In this document: positions 1 to 8,151 of the stretch, in pieces | Layout of the letters: each line of letters starts with the position of its first letter | Position numbering within the stretch: position 1 is the stretch's first letter | DNA from: Paenirhodobacter ferrireducens | GTDB taxonomy: Bacteria; Pseudomonadota; Alphaproteobacteria; Rhodobacterales; Rhodobacteraceae | Length of the DNA: 64,000 nt | Direction: 5' to 3' | NCBI RefSeq assembly: GCF_004022265.1 | Contig: NZ_SAVB01000028.1 | Span: forward strand, 1-64,000 | Program-made: the position numbers and the translations under genes | The notes under the pieces: model-generated | Told to the model about the DNA's origin: nothing | Database searches by the model: none | Seen by the model: only the letters and a program-made list of their open reading frames with translations

Positions 1-597
<597 letters not shown>

Positions 598-624
598 GAT
601 GCTCCATCCTGCTCAGGAGTTGGA

Positions 625-650
625 GCCTCCGGCAAACCCGGAGCGGTTCA
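625..650. repeat. Right terminal inverted repeat of the IS3-family element
   Basis: Read on the minus strand, this stretch starts TGAACCGCTCCGGGTTTGCC, which matches the usual TGAACCGCCCCGGG-type end of IS407-group IS3 elements. It lies just upstream of OrfA, so the element boundary is placed at about 650. This is 72 bases before the -35 box of the folE promoter. The other end of the element is outside the window, so a target duplication cannot be checked. Confidence 0.65.
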
Positions 651-721
651 AGGCTCGATCGGGCAAGCGGTGGATCGACCGCATCGACTTGGCCTGAAAG
701 GCACCGCAAGATCGCCAGGAA

Positions 722-751
722 TGATCCGAAAACCTCCTTGCCGCGTAAGGC
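722..751 (+). promoter_or_regulatory. Candidate RpoE (sigma-E) promoter for folE
   Basis: TGATCC at 722-727, a spacer of exactly 18 bases, then TAAGGC at 746-751. This fits the RpoE consensus known from Rhodobacter (TGATCC-N18-TAAGA). Transcription would begin near 757 and leave about a 108-base leader before folE. Two more copies of the same architecture sit between rpoE and the fatty-acid operon. Confidence 0.75.
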
Positions 752-864
752 TTCCAAGGGCGCCGCGGCAATCGGCCTGACCGTCACAGCGAGCTTCCTG
801 CCGCCGGCCCTGACGGAAACGAAACATTCACCGGGTGCAGCCCGCTTCACGGAGGAAAGAAGAG

Positions 865-1596
865 ATGCTGGATCGTTCCATGGTTGACGCGAAAACCCGC
901 CCGGAGGCAGGCCCGGCGATGCCGGTCTCCGAGAGCATCCGCGCGCGCCTGGTCGAAAGCGGGCAGCGTTTCCACGCCAACGACAATATCTCGGCGGTCC
1001 TGCGCGAGGGCGAGCTCGAGGCGCTGCGCCGCGAGGTGGCCGAGCGGATGCAGGGCGTGCTGAGCGCGCTGGTGATCGACACCGCCGCCGACCACAACAC
1101 CGCCGAGACCGCCAAGCGGGTCGCGAAGATGTTCGTCGACGAGGTCTTCGCCGGTCGCTATCGCCCCGCGCCCGAGCTGACCACCTTTCCCAATGTGTCC
1201 CACCTGAACGAGCTGATGATCGTCGGGCCGATTACCGTGCGCAGCGCCTGTTCGCACCATCTGTGCCCGATCATGGGTCGGGTCTGGATCGGCGTTCTGC
1301 CCAATGCCTCATCCGAACTGATCGGGCTGTCGAAATATGCGCGCCTGACCGACTGGATCATGTCGCGCCCGCAGATCCAGGAAGAGGCCGTCGTCATGCT
1401 CGCCGACGAGCTCGAGGCGCGGATCCGTCCCGACGGGCTGGCCGTGGTGATGGAGGCCGATCACTTCTGCATGCATTGGCGCGGGATCAAGGACGATCAG
1501 TCGGTGATGACCAATTCGGTGATGCGCGGCGCATTCCAGACCAAATCGGATCTGCGGCGCGAATTCCTGAGCCTGCGCCGCACCGCGCGCGACTGA
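865..1596 (+). CDS. folE: GTP cyclohydrolase I
   Basis: This enzyme converts GTP to 7,8-dihydroneopterin triphosphate, the entry step to folate and pterins, in the cytoplasm. The protein has 243 residues. The zinc-site motifs are CSHHLCP (Cys129, His132) and HFCMHWRG (Cys202). The conserved GLSKYARL follows the first motif. The ATG at 865 is chosen because GGAGG lies about ten bases upstream; an open frame extends to 835. The N-terminal 40 residues are poorly conserved. A small membrane gene follows after 25 bases, likely in one operon. The upstream TGATCC-N18-TAAGG promoter puts it under RpoE. A link to pterin or folate supply during photo-oxidative stress (for example for photolyase) is inference only. 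Confidence 0.9.
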   Translation: MLDRSMVDAKTRPEAGPAMPVSESIRARLVESGQRFHANDNISAVLREGELEALRREVAERMQGVLSALVIDTAADHNTAETAKRVAKMFVDEVFAGRYRPAPELTTFPNVSHLNELMIVGPITVRSACSHHLCPIMGRVWIGVLPNASSELIGLSKYARLTDWIMSRPQIQEEAVVMLADELEARIRPDGLAVVMEADHFCMHWRGIKDDQSVMTNSVMRGAFQTKSDLRREFLSLRRTARD

Positions 1597-1621
1597 CCCG
1601 AGTGCCGCCACGGAGCCCCAG

Positions 1622-2026
1622 ATGCCGACCTATGCCCTGCTGTACCTGATCACCACGGCCGCGTTCCTCGGGGCCGATATCGTCGGCATCCGACTGCTGA
1701 TCCGCCCGGTTTTCGAGCGTCATGTCGGGCATCTGCTGGCCGATCCGCTGCGGCTCGGCCCGGCGGCGCTGTTCTATCTGGCCTATGTCGCGGGGGTGCT
1801 GTGGTTCGTCTCGATCCCCGCGCTCCGGGCCGGGGCGCCGGTACAGGCGCTGGCGGGCGGGATGGTGTTGGGGCTGCTGTGCTACGGCACTTACGAGATG
1901 ACGAACTATGCTACCCTGCGCGACTGGTCGGTGCAGCAAGTGGTGATCGACGGGCTTTGGGGGATTGCGCTGACCGGCTTCGCGGCCTGGGCGGGGGTCG
2001 CGGCCCTCAGCGGCAAGCTGGCCTGA
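1622..2026 (+). CDS. DUF2177 family membrane protein
   Basis: A 134-residue integral membrane protein with about four hydrophobic segments. The conserved GTYEMTNYATLRDWS and the following VVIDGLWG are typical of the DUF2177 family, whose biochemical role is unknown to me. Genes of this family are often found near cyclopropane-fatty-acid-synthase/RpoE-ChrR loci in proteobacteria, which is the setting here. It starts 25 bases after folE and should be co-transcribed with it. It converges with the SDR gene with only eight bases between the stops, and no clear terminator is visible in that gap. Confidence 0.78.
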   Translation: MPTYALLYLITTAAFLGADIVGIRLLIRPVFERHVGHLLADPLRLGPAALFYLAYVAGVLWFVSIPALRAGAPVQALAGGMVLGLLCYGTYEMTNYATLRDWSVQQVVIDGLWGIALTGFAAWAGVAALSGKLA

Positions 2027-2034
2027 CCGGAGCC

Positions 2035-2772
2035 TCAGCCCAACCGGCGCAGCAGGGGCAGGGTTAGTGCGTAGGGCATGAGGCGCAGCGCCTTGAGGAC
2101 AAGGGTGAAGCGGCGCGGGAAGTGGATCTCGAAGCCGCGTCCAGCCATCCCGCGCAGCACTGCCTTGGCCGCCTCTTCCGGGGTGATGATCGCAGGCATC
2201 GCGAAACTGTTCTTCTCGGTCAGGCGGGTCGCCACGAAGCCCGGACAGACCAGCCGCACATCGACCCGAGGTGCGAGTTCGACGGCGAGGCTCTCGGCCA
2301 GATTGTTGATCGCCGCCTTGGTCGCGGAATAGGGCTGGCCGCCGGGCAGACCCAGATAGCCCGCGACCGAGCCGAAGAGCACCATCTGTCCTCCGTCGCG
2401 GATCAGCGGCGGGCACAGCCGCGCAACGTCGAGCGTGCCCAGCAGGTTGACGCGCACCATCGCCTCGACCCGTTCGGGGGCCAGATCGGCGACCCGCCCC
2501 GGATCGTAGAGCGCGGCGGTGCAGATGATCGCGTCAAAGGGGGCCTCCGCCCGCAGCCGGTCGCAGGCCGCCGCCAGCTGACCCGCCTGCCCAAGATCGA
2601 GCGCGACGATCTCGGCCCCGCCGCAGTCTGCGGCAAGCCGGCTCAGCGCCGCTTCGTCGCGCGCCGACAGGACGAGCTGCGCCCCGCGCGCCACCAGTGC
2701 GCGCGAGAGCGCTGCACCGATCCCCGCACTCGCGCCGATGATCCAGACACGCTGGGGGCGCGCGCCGCTCAT
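2035..2772 (-). CDS. Short-chain dehydrogenase/reductase (third gene of the rpoE-chrR operon)
   Basis: An NAD(P)-dependent oxidoreductase of 245 residues. The nucleotide-binding motif GASAGIG is at residues 13-19. The catalytic residues are Ser135, Tyr148 and Lys152 (YSATK). The usual NNAG motif is replaced by CTAA around residues 84-87, which is unusual for a classical SDR. Its ATG overlaps the chrR stop (ATGA), so it is translationally coupled as the third gene of rpoE-chrR-SDR. SDR genes in this place are common in RpoE-ChrR loci and are thought to act on membrane lipid or fatty-acid derivatives. The substrate is unknown. Confidence 0.85.
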   Translation of the reverse strand: MSGARPQRVWIIGASAGIGAALSRALVARGAQLVLSARDEAALSRLAADCGGAEIVALDLGQAGQLAAACDRLRAEAPFDAIICTAALYDPGRVADLAPERVEAMVRVNLLGTLDVARLCPPLIRDGGQMVLFGSVAGYLGLPGGQPYSATKAAINNLAESLAVELAPRVDVRLVCPGFVATRLTEKNSFAMPAIITPEEAAKAVLRGMAGRGFEIHFPRRFTLVLKALRLMPYALTLPLLRRLG

Positions 2773-3401
2773 ATCCGGAAGATCGGCTGCAACAGGCTCG
2801 GCAGCATCGCGTGGAAGCGCAATGGTGCGTCGGTCGCGGCCAGACAGATGCAGGGCTCGCCGGGGCCGGCGATGGGCTGGTGGTCGATATCGTCATGCGC
2901 CGTCTCGACATCGCCGCGCCGGAAGGCGCCTTCGCTGTCGGCGAAGCTGCCCTGCAGCACCAGCGTCAGTTCGAGCCCGCGGTGCCCATGTTCGGGCACC
3001 GCCTTGCCCGGCGGAATGTAGAGGAGCCGCAGCGACCCTTCGCGATCGGCCGACAGGATCTGCTGGCGGATGCCGCCGCCCAGCATGCGCCAGCGCGGCG
3101 GGCGTCCGCCCAGTTCGGCCATCACCGGCGCGGGAAACACGCCCGAGCCGCGGGGCGCGGGTGCGGGCGCGGGAGTGTCGAGCGCGGCCATGATCCGCGC
3201 ACGTGCGTCGGTTCCGAGCTGCGCCGTCTCGGCGCCCGCGAGCAGCGCGCCCCCGATCATGTCGCGCGCCTCCTGCCGGGCGCGGCAGTCGTCGCAGAGC
3301 GACAGATGCGCGGCCACCACGACCGAGAAGGCATGCGGCAAGGCCCCGGCGCGATAGTCGTCGAGAAGCTCGTCAGAGATATGATGCTGGATGTCCGTCA
3401 T
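2769..3401 (-). CDS. chrR: ChrR-type zinc-binding anti-sigma factor
   Basis: It binds and silences the RpoE sigma factor until singlet oxygen triggers its loss. The 210-residue protein has the two-domain ChrR layout. The N-terminal anti-sigma zinc domain has His6 or His7, His32, Cys36 and Cys39 (HLSLCDDC). The C-terminal cupin has His138, His140, Glu144 and His174 as probable metal ligands. The CIC motif (Cys184, Cys186) near the C-terminus is also known in Rhodobacter sphaeroides ChrR. All the ligands of the characterised protein seem to be kept, so a working sensor is expected. The ATG overlaps the rpoE stop by four bases. Confidence 0.93.
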   Translation of the reverse strand: MTDIQHHISDELLDDYRAGALPHAFSVVVAAHLSLCDDCRARQEARDMIGGALLAGAETAQLGTDARARIMAALDTPAPAPAPRGSGVFPAPVMAELGGRPPRWRMLGGGIRQQILSADREGSLRLLYIPPGKAVPEHGHRGLELTLVLQGSFADSEGAFRRGDVETAHDDIDHQPIAGPGEPCICLAATDAPLRFHAMLPSLLQPIFRI

Positions 3402-3949
3402 GGGGCTATGCTCCTCAGTTCGTGTCTGAGGCGGTCGAGGCCGAGGCGGATGCGGGACTTGATCGTGCCGAGCGGCAGTCCGGTGATCTCGCTGATGCGG
3501 CTGTGGGGGATGTCGTCGAAATAGGCCGCGCGCAAGGCGTCGGCCTGTTCGGGGGCGAGGCGGGCGAGCGCCGCGGCGAGGTGGCTCGCCTCCTGTTGCA
3601 GGGCCAGAACCTGACCGGCGTCGGGATCGAGGCTCGGCAGATCGGGCATCTCCTCGGGCTGCGACAGCGGCTTGCGGCGCGCCATGTCGATGCGGCGGTT
3701 GCGGGCGATGCCATAGATCCAGCCGGCTGCGTCGGCGCGATGCGGGTCGAACTGCGCGGCCTTGTGCCAGACCGCCAGCATGACGTCCTGCACCACGTCC
3801 TCGGCGCTACCATCGGTCAACCCGCCCCGCAGCAGCATGGATTTCAGCCGGGGCGCAAAATGGTCGAAGAGCCGCCCGAAGGCCGCGCGATCGCGTTGGT
3901 CCCGCACGGCGATCAAGTCACGGCTGAGGTCGGACAGCTCTGTCGTCAC
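3398..3949 (-). CDS. rpoE: RpoE-type ECF sigma factor (singlet oxygen response)
   Basis: This alternative sigma factor, paired with ChrR, directs transcription of photo-oxidative stress genes. It is 183 residues when started at the GTG at 3949, with AAGGTGGAG just upstream. Region 2 contains DVVQDVMLAVWHKAAQFDPHR and region 4 contains GLPLGTIKSRIRLGLDRLRH. An ATG at 4060 would add 37 proline-rich residues not expected in the family. That ATG lies only about five bases after the -10 box of the likely autoregulated promoter, so it would need a leaderless message. The GTG at 3949 is therefore preferred. The gene is first in rpoE-chrR-SDR. Confidence 0.92.
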   Translation of the reverse strand: MTTELSDLSRDLIAVRDQRDRAAFGRLFDHFAPRLKSMLLRGGLTDGSAEDVVQDVMLAVWHKAAQFDPHRADAAGWIYGIARNRRIDMARRKPLSQPEEMPDLPSLDPDAGQVLALQQEASHLAAALARLAPEQADALRAAYFDDIPHSRISEITGLPLGTIKSRIRLGLDRLRHELRSIAP

Positions 3950-4064
3950 CGGAGTCTCCACCTTGACCGACACCTCTGGCTCGCCCTTTCGCCCGGTCGG
4001 GGGCGAAGGCGTCACAAAGGTATGGGCTTTCGGCCGGACGGGCGCAACGACGGTTTCCATGAGG

Positions 4065-4094
4065 CTGTTACGCGCCGTCCCCGGCCGTGGATCA
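4065..4094 (-). promoter_or_regulatory. Candidate autoregulated RpoE promoter of rpoE-chrR-SDR
   Basis: On the minus strand TGATCC (4094-4089) is followed after 18 bases by TAACAG (4070-4065). This matches the Rhodobacter RpoE consensus TGATCC-N18-TAAGA except late in the -10 box. The start site would be near 4058, downstream of most of the ATG-4060 Shine-Dalgarno region, which supports the later GTG start of rpoE. Confidence 0.78.
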
Positions 4095-4121
4095 CTCGTC
4101 GATGAAAAATCGTCGGCGCAG

Positions 4122-4151
4122 TGATCCGGGAGCGGCCCTGTCCCGTATCGA
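4122..4151 (+). promoter_or_regulatory. Candidate RpoE promoter of the fatty-acid modification operon
   Basis: TGATCC at 4122-4127, an 18-base spacer, then TATCGA at 4146-4151. It is divergent from the rpoE promoter, with only 27 bases between the two -35 boxes. The start site would be near 4158, leaving a 20-base leader with AAAGAAG before the ATG at 4178. Confidence 0.75.
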
Positions 4152-4177
4152 AGAGGCACAGCAAGCAAAGAAGTTCC

Positions 4178-5461
4178 ATGGCATTCGATCTGACCCAAGG
4201 CGCCCCGCAACGCATCGCGATCGTCGGCGGCGGCATTTCCGGCCTCTCGGCGGCCTGGCTGCTCGCACGGGACCACAGCGTCACCCTGTTCGAGGCCGAG
4301 CCGCGGCTGGGGGGGCATGCGCGCACCGTCGTGGCCGGGCGGCGCGGCGATCAGCCGGTCGATACCGGGTTCATCGTCTTCAACTACACCAACTATCCGC
4401 ATCTGACCGGGCTCTTCCGAGATCTCGACGTGCCGGTGATCCGCTCCGACATGAGCTTCGGGGTGTCGCTGAACGGCGGGCGGATCGAATATGCGCTGCG
4501 CTCTCTCGATACGCTGTTCGCGCAGCGTCGCAACCTCCTCGATCCCCGGTTTTACGGGATGATCCGCGATATCCTGCGCTTCAACGCGGGGGCCGAGGCG
4601 GCGGTCGCGGCCACGCCGGATGTGACCATCGCCGAGCTGGTCGCGCGCATGGGCCTCGGGGGGCAGTTTCGCGATGCCTATCTTTACCCGTTCTGCGGCG
4701 CGATCTGGTCGACGCCGGATCGCGGGATCGGCGCCTTCCCGGCGCAGGCGCTGGTGCGGTTCATGCGCAACCACGGGCTGATGTCCAAGGGCCAGCATCA
4801 CCAATGGTGGACGGTCGAGGGCGGCTCGATTTCCTATGTGAGACGGCTTGCCGACGCGTTGACGTGCGCCGGGGTCAGCTTGCGCACGGGCGCGCCGGTG
4901 CGCGCGATCCACCGCGACGGCAAGGGGGTGCAGGTCCGCGCCGAGGGAGCCGGGCCCGAGGACTTCGACCATGTGATCCTTGCTACCCACCCCGATCAGT
5001 CGCTGAGGATGCTGGCAGACGCCGATGAGGGCGAACGCGCCGCGCTTTCCGCGATCCGCTTCCAGCCCAACCGCACCGTCCTGCATGCCGATCCGCGGGT
5101 GATGCCGCGGCGGCGCAAATGCTGGAGTTCCTGGGTCAGCCGGGGCGATACCGGATCGGGCGCGGTCGATGTCAGCTATTGGATGAACCGTCTGCAAGGC
5201 ATCCCCGAGAACGATCCGCTCTTCGTCAGCCTGAACCCGGCGCAGGAGATCGACGCGCGCCTGATCTACGACGAGGTGTCGTTCAGCCACCCGGTCTTCG
5301 ATCTGCCGGCACTGGCGGCACAACGGCAGATCGCCACGATGCAGGGGGCGCGCAACACCTGGTTCGCCGGGGCCTGGCTGCGCAACGGCTTCCACGAGGA
5401 CGGCTTTGCCAGCGCCTGGCGCGTCGCGCGCGCGCGTCCCTTCGCCCGGGTGCGGACATGA
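4178..5461 (+). CDS. FAD/NAD(P)-dependent oxidoreductase, amine-oxidase-like (UfaD-like)
   Basis: A flavoprotein of 427 residues with the dinucleotide motif GGGISGL at residues 17-23, Glu39 ending the second strand, and PRLGGH next. It is of the FAD amine-oxidase/desaturase superfamily. The start at 4178 follows an AAAGAAG Shine-Dalgarno. It heads an RpoE-controlled operon with DUF1365 and a cyclopropane-fatty-acid-synthase-like gene, a set conserved in many proteobacteria. In Rhodobacter sphaeroides a similar RpoE-dependent set has been linked to furan fatty acids, where a flavoprotein desaturates a methylated fatty acid. Assigning that role here is inference from family and neighbours. The stop overlaps the next start (ATGA). 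Confidence 0.85.
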   Translation: MAFDLTQGAPQRIAIVGGGISGLSAAWLLARDHSVTLFEAEPRLGGHARTVVAGRRGDQPVDTGFIVFNYTNYPHLTGLFRDLDVPVIRSDMSFGVSLNGGRIEYALRSLDTLFAQRRNLLDPRFYGMIRDILRFNAGAEAAVAATPDVTIAELVARMGLGGQFRDAYLYPFCGAIWSTPDRGIGAFPAQALVRFMRNHGLMSKGQHHQWWTVEGGSISYVRRLADALTCAGVSLRTGAPVRAIHRDGKGVQVRAEGAGPEDFDHVILATHPDQSLRMLADADEGERAALSAIRFQPNRTVLHADPRVMPRRRKCWSSWVSRGDTGSGAVDVSYWMNRLQGIPENDPLFVSLNPAQEIDARLIYDEVSFSHPVFDLPALAAQRQIATMQGARNTWFAGAWLRNGFHEDGFASAWRVARARPFARVRT

Positions 5462-6237
5462 CGCTGGCGGCGCGACTGGCGGCGGGCGAGGTTCTGGCGC
5501 TCGATGCCGTGATCACCCATGCCCGCCGCGGCGCGCTGCGCCACAGTTTTCGCACGCGCGCCGATCACGTGATGCTGGCGCCGGCAACCGCGCGACCGCC
5601 GCGGGGGCTGTCGCTTGACCGGTTCAACCTGCTCGCGCTCTACCGGCGCGATCACGGGGGCGCACGCGGGGCGGGCACCGGCACAGATTGGCCCTGGGAT
5701 CAGTTTGCTCAGGCGGGGCTTGACCGCGCCCCCGGCCGGGTGCTCGCGCTGCTCACCCAGCCGCGGTTCCTCGGCTATTGGTTCAACCCTGTCAGCTTCT
5801 GGATGCTGCTCGAAGGCGATGCGCTCTGCGCCGTCATCGCCGAGGTCAACAATACCTTCGGTCAGCGCCACAGCTATCTTCTTGCGCCGCCCGACGGTGC
5901 CCCGATCACCGCCGCCACGCGGCTGAGCGCGCGCAAGGTCTTCCACGTTTCGCCGTTTCAGGACGTGGCGGGCGAGTATCGCTTTCGCTTTGCGCTGCGC
6001 CCCGACAGCCTCTCGATCCTGATCGCGCAGATCGACGGCGAGGCCGGGGTCGAGACCGCGATGACCGGCGCGCTGCGCCCGCTGACCACCAAGGCGATCG
6101 TCGCAGGCGCGCTGCGCCGTCCGGGCGGGGCGCTGCGGGTCATTGCCCAGATCTACTGGCACGCGCTTCGCCTGAAACTGAAAGGCGCCGCCTATCGCCC
6201 GCTTCCGCCCGCCCCACACGAGGAGATCAGCCGATGA
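5458..6237 (+). CDS. DUF1365 family protein
   Basis: A 259-residue protein of the DUF1365 family. Recognisable segments are LTQPRFLGYWFNPVSFW in the middle and KVFHVSPFQDVAGEYRFRF later. The family has no settled biochemistry, but it almost always sits between an FAD oxidoreductase and a cyclopropane-fatty-acid synthase, as here. It overlaps the upstream stop and the downstream start by four bases each, so the three proteins are probably made in step. No signal peptide or clear membrane segment is evident. A role in altering membrane fatty acids is inferred from context. Confidence 0.85.
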   Translation: MTLAARLAAGEVLALDAVITHARRGALRHSFRTRADHVMLAPATARPPRGLSLDRFNLLALYRRDHGGARGAGTGTDWPWDQFAQAGLDRAPGRVLALLTQPRFLGYWFNPVSFWMLLEGDALCAVIAEVNNTFGQRHSYLLAPPDGAPITAATRLSARKVFHVSPFQDVAGEYRFRFALRPDSLSILIAQIDGEAGVETAMTGALRPLTTKAIVAGALRRPGGALRVIAQIYWHALRLKLKGAAYRPLPPAPHEEISR

Positions 6238-7394
6238 CCATCGCGACCCGCGCGCTCCAGACCCGCTTCTTCTCGGCCCTCGAAGGGATCGGCGAGGGGC
6301 GATTGATCGTCACCACCCCGGACGGGGCGCGGCTGAATTTCGGCTCGCAGGGGCCGGAGGCCGAGGTGCGCATCCGCGACTGGCGCCTGCTGCGGCGGCT
6401 CGCGATGCGCGGGGATGTGGGGTTGGCCGAGGGCTGGATCTCGGGCGAGTGGCACAGCGACACGCTCGAGGGGGCGCTGGCGATCGCGATGCGCAATCAG
6501 GCGGGCCTTGCGCAGTGGTCCGAGCCCACGCGGCTGCAAAGCTGGCGGATGCGGTTGATCGACCGGCTGATGCGCGCCAACAGCCTGCGCGGCGCGTCGC
6601 GCAATATCCGCGCGCATTACGACGTGGGCAACGAATTCTATCAGCTCTGGCTCGACCGCGGCATGACCTATTCCTCGGCGCTCTTCGCCGGCACCGACGA
6701 TCTCGAGGACGCGCAGGCGCGCAAGAACGACCGCATCCTGTCGCAGCTCGCCCCCGGCGAGAGCCTGCTCGAGATCGGCTGCGGCTGGGGCGGGTTTGCC
6801 GAAGCCGCAAGCGAGCACGGCCACCGCGTGACGGGCATCACGCTTTCGCCCTCGCAGAAGGGCTATGCCGATGCGCGCCTCGACGGACGCGCCGAGATCC
6901 GGCTTCAGGATTACCGCGCGGTCACGGGCCAGTTCGACAATCTGGTCTCGATCGAGATGGTCGAGGCCGTGGGCGAGAGGTATTGGCCGACCTATTTCGC
7001 CACCCTCAAGGCCCGGCTGGCGATGGGCGGGCGCGCCGTGCTCCAGGCGATCACCGTGCCCGATGCCGAGTTCTGGGTCTATCGGCAGCGCTCGGATTTC
7101 ATCCGCCAGCATGTCTTCCCGGGCGGCATGCTGCCCTGTTCGGCCAGCATCGCGCATGCCGCCGGGCAGGCGGGGCTCCGGGTGCAGGAGAGCTTCGCCT
7201 TCGGTCAGGATTACGCCCGCACCTGCCGGATCTGGGCAGAGCGGATGATGGAGCAACGCGCACGGATCCATCGGCTTGGCTATGGCGAGGCCTTCCTGCG
7301 CAGCTGGCAATTCTATCTCGAGGGCTGTGCCGCGGCCTTCGCCACCGGGCGCTGCGACGTGGTTCAGGTCACGCTGCGCCACGGCGGCGCGTGA
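6234..7394 (+). CDS. Cyclopropane-fatty-acyl-phospholipid synthase family methyltransferase (CfaA/UfaM-like)
   Basis: An S-adenosylmethionine-dependent methyltransferase acting on unsaturated acyl chains of membrane phospholipids, 386 residues. The family motifs are HYDVGNEFYQLWLD (128-141), MTYSSALF (144-151), and the SAM-binding LLEIGCGWGGFA (178-189). It could make cyclopropane fatty acids, or add a methyl group as the first step toward furan fatty acids. The neighbouring flavoprotein and DUF1365 suit the second reading, but the sequence alone does not decide it. It overlaps DUF1365 by ATGA and is inferred to be RpoE-controlled. A 58-base gap leads to the TspO-like gene. Confidence 0.9.
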   Translation: MTIATRALQTRFFSALEGIGEGRLIVTTPDGARLNFGSQGPEAEVRIRDWRLLRRLAMRGDVGLAEGWISGEWHSDTLEGALAIAMRNQAGLAQWSEPTRLQSWRMRLIDRLMRANSLRGASRNIRAHYDVGNEFYQLWLDRGMTYSSALFAGTDDLEDAQARKNDRILSQLAPGESLLEIGCGWGGFAEAASEHGHRVTGITLSPSQKGYADARLDGRAEIRLQDYRAVTGQFDNLVSIEMVEAVGERYWPTYFATLKARLAMGGRAVLQAITVPDAEFWVYRQRSDFIRQHVFPGGMLPCSASIAHAAGQAGLRVQESFAFGQDYARTCRIWAERMMEQRARIHRLGYGEAFLRSWQFYLEGCAAAFATGRCDVVQVTLRHGGA

Positions 7395-7452
7395 CGCCCG
7401 GTCGGGAGCCCCCCGCCACGTGCGTTTCGCGTCTGATTTTCGGAGACAGAAC

Positions 7453-8151
7453 ATGACTGACCGCATCACGCGGCTTGCGATCCTGATCCTTGCGGTGGGA
7501 TTTGCCGCCGCGCCGATCTTCTCGAACGGATTTGGCGGCTTCTCCCGCGAGAGCTTTCCCGTGCAGGTGGAGCGTTGGCCCGCGCAGCCGGTGGGCTGGG
7601 CCTTCTCGGTCTGGGGGCTGATCTATCTGGCCCTGATCGCGACCTCCGCCTGGGCGGTCGCACGCCCGGCCGAGACGCCGGGTTGGAGCCGCGCCGCGTG
7701 GCCCATGGGGGCGAGCCTCTTCATCGGCCTCTTCTGGATCGAGGCGGCGATGCGCTCGCCGGCGCTGGCGACGGCGATGATCCTGCCGATGGCCGTGGGC
7801 GCGATCATCGCGATGCGCCGGTTGGGGCCGACCTGGCGCGAGACGGCGGCAGTCGGGCTCTATGCGGGCTGGCTGACGGCGGCCTCGGGGGCGGCGGTGT
7901 CAGTGGTGCTGACGGGCTATGGCGTTCTGCCGCCCCGGATCGCGGCGATCGCGCTTATCGGCGTCGTGCTGGCCGTTGCGGTCGGGGTCGCGGCCAGCCG
8001 TCCGATGGTCTGGAGCTACCGCGCCGGGGTGATCTGGGCGCTCCTCGGTGTGATCGTCGCCAATGTCTCGGCGGGGGATTGGCTGATCGCGGGGCTCTGT
8101 GCGGTGGGGGTGGCGCTCATGGGGGGTGTCGCAAAGTTTCAAACAGGTTGA
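7453..8151 (+). CDS. TspO/MBR-like membrane protein with IS-derived C-terminus
   Basis: A membrane protein of 232 residues with several hydrophobic segments. The tryptophan-rich opening (PVGWAFSVWGLIYLAL) recalls the tryptophan-rich sensory protein (TspO) group, whose members bind porphyrins. It is the last gene of the RpoE-controlled operon. The IS6-family element begins at about 8122, exactly at a codon boundary, so the last nine residues (GGVAKFQTG) and the stop codon are encoded by the element. The native C-terminus has been lost. Since only the end is changed, the protein may still work. The family assignment is moderate; the truncation is directly visible. Confidence 0.7.
   Translation: MTDRITRLAILILAVGFAAAPIFSNGFGGFSRESFPVQVERWPAQPVGWAFSVWGLIYLALIATSAWAVARPAETPGWSRAAWPMGASLFIGLFWIEAAMRSPALATAMILPMAVGAIIAMRRLGPTWRETAAVGLYAGWLTAASGAAVSVVLTGYGVLPPRIAAIALIGVVLAVAVGVAASRPMVWSYRAGVIWALLGVIVANVSAGDWLIAGLCAVGVALMGGVAKFQTG

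Noticed and set aside
3950-5395. N-terminal extension of rpoE to a 665-codon protein
   Set aside because: The extension is antisense to the flavoprotein gene and would cross the divergent RpoE promoters. The sigma-factor family begins near 3949.
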